From Microcoleaceae cyanobacterium UBA9251 (lineage in GTDB: Bacteria > Cyanobacteriota > Cyanobacteriia > Cyanobacteriales > Microcoleaceae): a DNA stretch of 5,919 nucleotides. Positions 1 through 4,916 of the stretch are shown piece by piece (within the stretch, counting starts at the first letter, position 1; each line of letters starts with the position of its first letter). A program made the position numbers and the translations under genes. The notes below the pieces were generated by a model, which did no database searches, was not told the DNA's origin, and was given only the letters and a program-made list of their open reading frames with translations. The stretch spans positions 324-6,242 of the forward strand of contig DPLL01000268.1 of assembly GCA_003542015.1 (NCBI GenBank). The letters run 5' to 3'.

Positions 1-26
1 GTAGTGGATGATTTGACTTTTGGCTT

Positions 27-917
27 TTAAAGAGTGTCCAAAGCCTGTAAACTTTCGAGCAGGGCATTGCGGACTAGAGCTTCAGGTTCCCGACTCAGCA
101 TCAGGCGAAAGCATTCCTGGGCGTGGGATGTGGCGATCGAACTTTTGAGCGAACTCTCTCGGCAAAACCCCGAATTATTCACCAAATTGGTGATTTGCCG
201 CACTGCTATCAAACGCTTCACGGGGTCACTATCAGTCAAATCGGCCAAGATGCGATCGAGTACCGCTTCATCTTTTGAGGTACGCTGGTTCAACGCTTGC
301 CGTAGCAACAGGGCGACAAGGGCGATCGTACCCACGTATTGCCAAATCGCGCTCACAGCCATCCAGAGGCTCTGGGAGTCAGCCCAAATCGCAAAACTCA
401 TGTAAGTTCCCAAGGTAGCAATGCCGCCACTAGCTACGGCTAAAACCAAGCGGCGGTTCGGGCCCTCCCAAAATTGCTCGCCTTTCGATCGCACCAATTG
501 CCAATTCCAAGACTGTGCCCGGTAAACAAGCAGCATCATTACTATCCCCACACCTGTAGAACTCAGCAACTGACCGTTCCACCACCCCCAAACTGCTGTC
601 ACTGTCACAACTGCTACCCAGCTTTTCGATCGACTCAAACGCTCTAGCAGCCACTTCAGAACAGTGCTAGAAACAACAGGCGATCGCCTTTCCGGGGCCT
701 TTGAGTCAACGCCGTGCAGAGCCCTGGGCGCAGCCCTGGTGCTCGCTACTGAGGGGGCCGATGGGCGATCGTTCCAGGCATATTCCGTCACAGCCTTAGC
801 CTCTGTGATTGTTGCTAGCAATTCGCTGTTTGCGGGCGATCGAAGTTGCTCCCTGCACTCTGACACTTCCACTACTGAGGGAGTCAGGTTTACTGTAGTT
901 TGTTTGACTCGATTCAT
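27..917 (-). CDS. Four-helix membrane protein with HEAT/armadillo-like C-terminal tail, function unknown
   Basis: The frame encodes 296 residues. Residues 1-90 are polar, rich in Ser, Ala, Pro and Arg, with no clear fold, and look disordered. Hydrophobic stretches follow at about 100-113, 117-132, 157-178 and 184-206, consistent with four membrane helices. After a basic loop, residues 215-296 are soluble and helical. They include a segment of the type DLTDSDPVKRLIAVRQITNL and end in VRNALLESLQALDTL, the spacing expected of two HEAT/armadillo-like helix pairs. I recall cyanobacterial hypothetical proteins with this architecture, sometimes labelled armadillo-type fold, but no reaction is known to me. 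The ATG at 917 has no visible Shine-Dalgarno site and sits only 11 bases beyond the end of the tnpB remnant, so its own promoter may have been displaced or may lie inside that remnant. A 12-bp imperfect tandem duplication encodes an RAAPRAL stretch near residues 61-67. The start could lie further in, because the N-terminal 80 residues look poorly constrained. Confidence 0.75.
   Translation of the reverse strand: MNRVKQTTVNLTPSVVEVSECREQLRSPANSELLATITEAKAVTEYAWNDRPSAPSVASTRAAPRALHGVDSKAPERRSPVVSSTVLKWLLERLSRSKSWVAVVTVTAVWGWWNGQLLSSTGVGIVMMLLVYRAQSWNWQLVRSKGEQFWEGPNRRLVLAVASGGIATLGTYMSFAIWADSQSLWMAVSAIWQYVGTIALVALLLRQALNQRTSKDEAVLDRILADLTDSDPVKRLIAVRQITNLVNNSGFCRESSLKSSIATSHAQECFRLMLSREPEALVRNALLESLQALDTL
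679..688. repeat. HIP1 palindrome (GGCGATCGCC)
   Basis: This is a perfect 10-bp palindrome containing the HIP1 octamer GCGATCGC, the highly iterated palindrome typical of cyanobacterial chromosomes. Two more perfect octamers occur in the window, at 2783-2790 inside the metallohydrolase gene and at 3643-3650 inside ribF. Many partial CGATCG cores are scattered elsewhere. They are useful mainly as a taxonomic signature. Confidence 0.85.
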
Positions 918-928
918 ATTGAGTTTAT

Positions 929-2128
929 TTAGATAGAACTTAAAGTAATGATCTTGGCCGCAACCTTAGTGTCTGCATCGATCGACAATGAGCGTGCTAG
1001 AGCGGTACAAACCTCCCTTGATTCGTTTACCTGACGGTTGCCAATTGTCGGGTTTTTCACTGACCTTTACTGGCAGAAAGTATCGGCCTAAAAAAATACT
1101 TTTAGAGGTATAAGACTCGTCTTGCTCGATAAATCGCCAACCCCTTAATTCGCATTCTTGAGTCAACCGTTCTTTCACTTTAGCTGTCGGAATATGCACA
1201 AAAATCTGATGGTTTTTTCCCCCATACATATTTACTTCCTTTTTTCGCCCTTTTTGACCTCCAAATACAACTACATTAATTGGGAATATTAGCAGTGTTG
1301 AACTATTTTTTTCACTGCTTTATTAACTGTATCTCTCATCCTCATGGCGCGAATTGATGAGAAATAATGCAATCTTTTTGACGAGAAACCTTGAGGTAAT
1401 TTATGCCGTGCGTGTTCGGCTTTAATTCTCGCCCTTTCCTTGTTCAACTGTTGATTCCAAGATTTTACTTTGTGACCGTCAATGCTCAAAGGTTTACCGC
1501 TAGACACACAGGTTAACCAGTTATTGATGCCACGATCTATTCCCAAAATGACCGTCACTTCCCAACTACAACTACGCGCTATTTCGGTGAGATATTCCTG
1601 TACATACTCAACCCAGACCTTACCATTTCGAGGGATTAGCCTAAGTTCTTTAATGTCTATCCCTTGGATAGGTTCGGGTAACGGAATCCAAAGTGCATCC
1701 GTGCCAAAATGTTCTTTTCCTTTGTTTCCCAGAGGCAACCTGACTTGATTACCCACCACTTTTAGAGCTTGACCAGGGTAAGAAACAGGGTACATTCCCC
1801 CTTTATTTCTGTACCTTGGCAGTCTAGGCTTTTGATTAAGTTCTCCCAGGAGGGCTAACTTGGATAATGCTCGGAAAGAACTCAAAGCTTGGGCGACAGA
1901 TTTGAGAGATTGCTGAGGGACTTGCGAGTAGAGCAATCCATAATTTTCATTAACCTTGGCTATTTTGTACAATTCTGTGTATTTAACAACACTATTGTCT
2001 TTAAAGTATCGTTGCAGGCTTTCGTAAGTACCAACATTGAACAGACTATTTGACCATCTGAGCAGTTGCTCAACTATGGTCTTGTCGAGTCCCGTTAAAT
2101 GCCATAAGTCTTTTTGTACGGCGTACAC
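929..2128 (-). pseudogene. tnpB: Decayed IS200/IS605-family TnpB (RuvC-like RNA-guided nuclease), two frameshifts
   Basis: Frame A (2128 to 1289, GTG start) gives 279 residues beginning MYAVQKDLWHL. It carries the RuvC-I motif ILGIDRGINN with catalytic Asp198 and ends RDTVNKAVKKIVQHC-stop. The next frame continues the family pattern as LIFPINVVVFGGQKGRKKEV, then FVHIPTAKVKERL and DESYTSKSIFL, and reaches GLYRSSTLIVD. A third frame supplies the RuvC-III strand DADTKVAAKII before a stop at 929. Adding one base after codon 279 and removing a duplicated CGAT (977-984) restores about 398 residues, near normal for this branch. As it stands, the RuvC-III aspartate is out of frame, so the product is predicted to be inactive. 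The C-terminus ends earlier than I expect, suggesting 3' loss. No tnpA is adjacent. In intact elements TnpB uses an RNA from the right end to cut DNA; that end is not visible here. A sequencing error is possible for either indel, but two indels plus a missing end favour true decay. Confidence 0.88.
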
Positions 2129-2134
2129 TTTGTT

Positions 2135-2159
2135 TCACCTGCGTTGATTGATTTTACCA
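2135..2159 (-). promoter_or_regulatory. Candidate extended -10 box and ribosome binding site of tnpB
   Basis: Reading the minus strand, AGGTGA (2140-2135) lies six bases before the GTG start of the tnpB remnant and fits a Shine-Dalgarno site. It supports that start. Further upstream, TGGTAAAAT (2159-2151) resembles an extended -10 box, with five of six bases matching TATAAT. I see no good -35 hexamer at normal spacing, so the promoter part is tentative, while the ribosome binding site is more credible. Confidence 0.35.
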
Positions 2160-2183
2160 CATTTGGCAAAGCTCTCACTGCTA

Positions 2184-2231
2184 GAGTAAAGTCTACTCCT
2201 GCCTTTCATCCCTGGACTAAAGTCGATCGGG
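2184..2231. other. Two small hairpins, candidate left end of the TnpB element
   Basis: GAGTA (2184-2188) pairs with TACTC (2194-2198) around the loop AAGTC. A second imperfect hairpin has CCC (2210-2212) facing GGG (2229-2231), with an inner GACT/AGTC pairing at 2215-2224. IS200/IS605 elements end in subterminal imperfect hairpins rather than inverted terminal repeats, and this pair sits 56-103 bp upstream of the tnpB start, a plausible place for a left end. No target motif or boundary can be fixed from this copy alone. Confidence 0.3.
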
Positions 2232-2473
2232 TTTTCAGGCTATTTTTGATAAATATTGTTTTAACATTGATCCTGACACCCGGTCAATACTAGCAGATTA
2301 GCTAAATTATAGCTTTGATGAAAACTGGCAGGTCGCACCACAACTGGGTTAAATTGGAGGGGTTCAGTTAATTAAACCGGGCTCTCGTTAGTAGCAGTCG
2401 CGAAGGTCTTGGGGCTGGGGATAGAGGGCATTTCTGTTTGCCCGATCGGGGTCAGACTCGGTAAACTAGGAGC
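2232..2473. other. Non-coding spacer with stacked inverted repeats upstream of the metallohydrolase gene
   Basis: No convincing gene lies here. Four inverted repeats are visible. AGCTA/TAGCT (2300-2304 and 2310-2314) encloses AATTA. GGTTAAATT (2347-2355) faces AATTAAACC (2370-2378) with one mismatch and a 14-base spacer. GGGCA/TGCCC (2426-2430 and 2439-2443) is followed by, and overlaps, the perfect palindrome CCCGATCGGG (2441-2450). The last two lie within 50 bases of the next start codon and could compete with each other in the transcript. No T-run follows any stem, so they are not simple terminators. A regulatory role is only a guess. Confidence 0.4.
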
Positions 2474-3352
2474 ATGAGATATTTGTCTAGTATGCAAAAC
2501 CAATTCACGGTTCACTTCTGGGGCGTTAGAGGTAGCATCGCGTCTCCCGGAGCTGAAACAGTACGTTACGGGGGCAATACGCCCTGTATTGAAATGCGAG
2601 TGGGTGACAGTCGCCTAATTTTCGACGGCGGTACTGGGTTGCGGGTTTTGGGACAATCTCTCTTGTCGCAGATGCCCGTAGAAGCTCATATGTTTTTCAC
2701 TCACTCTCACTGGGACCACATTCAAGGATTTCCGTTTTTTGTCCCAGCTTTTATCAAGGGCAATTGTTTTCACATCTATGGGGCGATCGCTCCTAATAAA
2801 GCTACTATCCAGCAGCGACTCAACGACCAGATGCTGCACCCGAATTTTCCGGTGCCTCTGCAAATTATGGGAGCTGACCTCAAATTTAATGATCTAGAAG
2901 TCGGCAAACCGCTGGAAATAGGGGATATTAAGGTGGAAACTGCTTTATTGAACCATCCGGGGGAAGCTGTGGGCTACCGCGTTAACTGGCGGGGGTACGC
3001 GGCTGCTTACGTGACTGATACTGAACATTATCCAGACCGTTTGGACGAAAATGTGCTGTATTTGGCTCGGGATGCTGAGGTGCTGATCTACGATGCTACT
3101 TACACCGATGAAGAATATTACTCCCAGAAGACTAGCAAGGTCGGCTGGGGACATTCGACTTGGCAGGAAGCAGTGAAGCTCGCAAAGGCGGCTAATGTCA
3201 AAAAGTTGGTGATTTTTCACCATGACCCGCTGCACAATGACGAGTTCCTAGACCAGGTGGGAGAGCAAGTCGCTCAAAGGTTCCCGAACAGTTTGATGGC
3301 GCGGGAAGGTTTGTCGTTACAGTTGCTTCCTCCTGACAAGCAGTCTGTCTGA
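2474..3352 (+). CDS. MBL-fold metallohydrolase (phosphodiesterase/RNase Z-like superfamily)
   Basis: The gene encodes 292 residues with the metallo-beta-lactamase fold. Visible metal ligands are the THSHWDH motif (His77, His79, Asp81, His82), His161 in LNHPG, Asp182 in VTDTEH and His249/His250 in IFHHDP. The N-terminal FWGVRGSIASPG and YGGNTPCIE blocks are typical of a bacterial subgroup often annotated simply as MBL-fold hydrolase and related to cyclic-nucleotide phosphodiesterases and RNase Z-like enzymes. The substrate cannot be read from sequence; a phosphodiester is the best inference. No signal peptide or membrane segment is seen, so it is probably cytoplasmic. The start is uncertain: an AGGAG at 2468-2472 lies only one base before ATG 2474, too close for ideal use, and 19 bases before ATG 2492, which would begin MQNQFTVHFWG and fit the conserved core equally well. 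The gene is followed after 20 bases by the repeat hairpin that separates it from ribF. Confidence 0.9.
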   Translation: MRYLSSMQNQFTVHFWGVRGSIASPGAETVRYGGNTPCIEMRVGDSRLIFDGGTGLRVLGQSLLSQMPVEAHMFFTHSHWDHIQGFPFFVPAFIKGNCFHIYGAIAPNKATIQQRLNDQMLHPNFPVPLQIMGADLKFNDLEVGKPLEIGDIKVETALLNHPGEAVGYRVNWRGYAAAYVTDTEHYPDRLDENVLYLARDAEVLIYDATYTDEEYYSQKTSKVGWGHSTWQEAVKLAKAANVKKLVIFHHDPLHNDEFLDQVGEQVAQRFPNSLMAREGLSLQLLPPDKQSV

Positions 3353-3372
3353 GGGATGGGTGCGAGGATCTA

Positions 3373-3438
3373 ATTTTAGTTTTTAGATTTTAGATGGTCG
3401 ATCGTTGGAATCTCAAATCTCAAATCTCAAATCTCAAA
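3373..3438. repeat. Heptamer repeats forming a long imperfect hairpin between the metallohydrolase gene and ribF
   Basis: Four perfect tandem copies of TCTCAAA occupy 3411-3438. To their left, 3373-3395 consists of TTTTAGAT-like units in the opposite sense. Positions 3373-3395 pair with 3410-3432 at 19 of 23 positions, enclosing a 14-base loop (3396-3409) that contains CGATCG. The innermost 11 bp have one mismatch. The stem is AT-rich and lacks a following T-tract, so it is not a classical intrinsic terminator, but it could slow transcription or protect the upstream mRNA 3' end. Short tandem heptamers are a known feature of filamentous cyanobacterial genomes. Confidence 0.85.
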
Positions 3439-3481
3439 TAAGAAGATCGCAATGGGGCTTTGTTGTGTCAAAATTTAAAGC

Positions 3482-4696
3482 GTGTGGGTAACTTCTTCTT
3501 GTACTGCTGCTCTGACTCCAACTGCCGTTGCCTTGGGAAACTTTGATGGTTTGCACCTAGGGCATCGACAAGTCGTGCAGCCAATTTTAAATCGATCGCC
3601 TGGACTCAATTCTGGGGCTATTTCAGCCTCGGGGTCAAAGAAGCGATCGCTCGTTGGTGATGGTGACAATTTGGTTCGCGAACAGGATGCAGCGTGGGAT
3701 AATCACCCAGCAGAGCCGCCTGCAATCGCGCTCCTGAATCATAATTTTGATGGTTATACGGGGATCAGGGCTGAGGGAAAAAACCTTTCAGGCTACGATT
3801 CAGGTGGGGTGGAACGACTGTACGGAACGGTGGTGACTTTCGATCCGCACCCCCAAGAGTTCTTTACGGGTCAACCTAAAAAATTGCTGACCCCTGGGTC
3901 AGAAAAGGTAGAATTGCTAGAAGCAATGGGCGTTGAGCAATTGGTTTTGCTACCGTTCGATCGAGAACTAGCAGATTTGACGGCTTCTGAGTTTGTCGAG
4001 CAAATTTTGGTGCGACAACTACAAGCGAGTCGAATTAGTGTGGGGATGGATTTTCGTTTTGGACGGGGAAGGGCTGGAACGGCCCTTGATTTGCAGTCGA
4101 TCGCCTCTAGCTACGGCATTGATGTTACTCTCATAGGACTCCACACCTGCGGTGAAGGCGAACGGATCAGCAGTTCTGTCATCCGCGAAAGTCTAGCATC
4201 GGGGGACCTCAAAAGAGCGAATCTGTTGCTGGGGCGTCCTTACAGTTTAGTTGGGACAGTGGTTGGAGGACAGCGACTGGGAAGGACGATCGGATTTCCT
4301 ACCGCTAATATCGAGTTACCACCAGAAAAGTTTTTGCCGCGTTTTGGCGTGTACGCGGTGCAAGTATTGGTGAGTAGGTTATCGAAGAGTGAAGCCGGAA
4401 AAATCAAAGATCAAAGTTCTTCCTATGAGTGGGAAAGTCCTAAATCTCTAATCTCAGGCGTTGGATCAGATTTATCTATTCTAAATGGGGTGATGAATGT
4501 TGGCTGTCGCCCGACGGTAGATGGTCAGCAACCCACTATCGAAATTCATTTGTTAGATTGGTCTGGGGATTTGTATGGTCAAACTTTGAGTGCGAGTTTG
4601 GTAGAGTTTTTACGACCCGAACAAAAGTTCGCCGATCTGGAAGCCCTCAAAACTCAAATTCAGGCAGACTGTGATGTTGCTAGAAGGGTGTTATAG
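3482..4696 (+). CDS. ribF: Bifunctional riboflavin kinase / FAD synthetase (FMN adenylyltransferase)
   Basis: RibF phosphorylates riboflavin to FMN and then adenylylates FMN to FAD, in the cytoplasm. The 404 residues begin MWVTSSCTAALTPTAVALG. The N-terminal nucleotidyltransferase domain shows GNFDGLHLGH (19-28), VVTFDPHPQEFF (117-128) and ISSSVIRESL (229-238). The C-terminal kinase domain shows GRTIGFPTAN (267-276), GVYAV (289-293), GVMNVGCRPTV (336-346) and IEIHLLDWSGDLYG with the likely catalytic Glu354. The GTG start is favoured because an in-frame TAA lies at 3476-3478 and cyanobacterial homologues begin in the same way. No clear Shine-Dalgarno site or FMN riboswitch is seen upstream. 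It is about 90 residues longer than the usual 310: extra segments lie at about 38-114, between the HLGH and TFDPHP motifs, and at about 298-335, between GVYAVQV and GVMNVG. All core motifs are intact, so the enzyme is probably functional. The second extra segment contains tandem heptamers. Confidence 0.95.
   Translation: MWVTSSCTAALTPTAVALGNFDGLHLGHRQVVQPILNRSPGLNSGAISASGSKKRSLVGDGDNLVREQDAAWDNHPAEPPAIALLNHNFDGYTGIRAEGKNLSGYDSGGVERLYGTVVTFDPHPQEFFTGQPKKLLTPGSEKVELLEAMGVEQLVLLPFDRELADLTASEFVEQILVRQLQASRISVGMDFRFGRGRAGTALDLQSIASSYGIDVTLIGLHTCGEGERISSSVIRESLASGDLKRANLLLGRPYSLVGTVVGGQRLGRTIGFPTANIELPPEKFLPRFGVYAVQVLVSRLSKSEAGKIKDQSSSYEWESPKSLISGVGSDLSILNGVMNVGCRPTVDGQQPTIEIHLLDWSGDLYGQTLSASLVEFLRPEQKFADLEALKTQIQADCDVARRVL
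4403..4455 (+). repeat. Heptamer repeats inside the ribF coding sequence
   Basis: Two perfect tandem ATCAAAG units (4403-4416) and a near-perfect pair, AAATCTC then TAATCTC (4442-4455), fall inside the extra segment of the riboflavin-kinase domain. The second pair resembles a rotated version of the TCTCAAA array found before ribF. The reading frame stays open through them, giving the residues KIKDQSSSYEWESPKSLIS. This suggests that the extra loop was built from the same repeat family that fills the spacers. Confidence 0.65.
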
Positions 4697-4721
4697 CGAA
4701 GGAAGTTCGGCAACGGATTCT

Positions 4722-4784
4722 GTAACGGATGTAACGGATGTAACTGATGTAACGGATGTAACTGATGTAACTGATGTAACTGAT
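4722..4784 (+). repeat. 9-bp tandem array, 7 copies of GTAAC(G/T)GAT
   Basis: Seven head-to-tail copies run without interruption, differing only at the sixth base, in the order G, G, T, G, T, T, T. A degenerate eighth copy (GCAACGGAT) sits at 4710-4718, three bases before the array, and a partial GTAAG follows it. The array begins 26 bp after the ribF stop. One plus-strand frame reads repeated Val-Thr-Asp with no stop and another reads stops. I interpret it as a non-coding minisatellite whose copy number may vary. Confidence 0.9.
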
Positions 4785-4788
4785 GTAA

Positions 4789-4850
4789 GGAAGAAGGAAG
4801 AAGGAAGAAGAACCCCCCTGCCCCTAAGGGGGAAAAAGAAGGAAGAAGGG
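4789..4850 (+). repeat. GGAAGAA heptamers flanking a C-run/G-run palindrome
   Basis: Three perfect tandem GGAAGAA units (4789-4809) join directly onto the 9-bp array. A C6 run (4813-4818), CCCC (4821-4824) and G5 (4828-4832) follow, able to fold as a 5-bp stem with a 9-base loop or a 4-bp stem with a 3-base loop. Another GAAGGAAGAAGGG segment (4838-4850) lies beyond. The stem is followed by A rather than T bases on the plus strand, so it is not a rho-independent terminator. The purine-rich tract is strand-asymmetric. Confidence 0.75.
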
Positions 4851-4892
4851 AAATACAATTTTATGTAATGGTTTCACCCTTGTTTAATGAAA

Positions 4893-4913
4893 AATTAACA
4901 ATTAGCAATCAGG
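4893..4913 (+). repeat. Degenerate heptamer triplet before the moxR-family start
   Basis: AATTAAC, AATTAGC and AATCAGG follow each other in exact 7-base phase and end three bases before the ATG at 4917. The last unit supplies the only purine-rich AGGG near the start, at 4911-4914. That is two bases from the ATG, too close for a strong Shine-Dalgarno site. The leader of the ATPase gene therefore appears to be repeat-derived. Confidence 0.55.
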
Positions 4914-4916
4914 GAT

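Noticed and set aside
746..881. 10-bp direct repeat CTACTGAGGG at 746-755 and 872-881 as a target-site duplication
   Set aside because: Both copies lie inside the membrane-protein coding sequence and do not flank any element. Chance or local duplication is more likely.
34..936. Plus-strand open frames opposite the membrane-protein gene (34-405 and 664-936)
   Set aside because: They are antisense shadows with no recognisable domain. The minus-strand frame has clear membrane helices and a HEAT-like tail.
966..1229. 87-codon minus-strand frame as an independent gene
   Set aside because: Its first Met falls mid-motif in TnpB, and the same frame reads family-conserved residues (VVVFGGQKG) upstream of that Met. 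It is the C-terminal part of the frameshifted tnpB.
2439..2467. TTGCCC / TAAACT as a -35/-10 promoter for the metallohydrolase gene
   Set aside because: Each box matches only four of six consensus bases, and the implied transcript would start at or inside the start codon.
2945..3235. Minus-strand frames opposite the metallohydrolase gene and the other coding genes
   Set aside because: The plus-strand products carry complete catalytic motifs. The antisense frames show none.
3411..3438. Repeat arrays as a CRISPR
   Set aside because: Units of 7-9 bp are directly contiguous with no unique spacers, and no cas genes are present.
3353..3481. FMN riboswitch upstream of ribF
   Set aside because: The 129-bp spacer is mostly heptamer repeats and shows none of the conserved multi-stem FMN-aptamer sequence.
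4813..4838. C-run/G-run stem as a terminator for ribF
   Set aside because: The stem is followed by A bases on the plus strand, and the minus-strand side is not followed by a T-run either.
4671..4868. 65-codon plus-strand open frame reading Val-Thr-Asp repeats then Lys/Glu/Arg
   Set aside because: It is composed almost wholly of the 9-bp and GGAAGAA arrays, overlaps the ribF 3' end, starts at GTG with no ribosome binding site, and matches no family I know.
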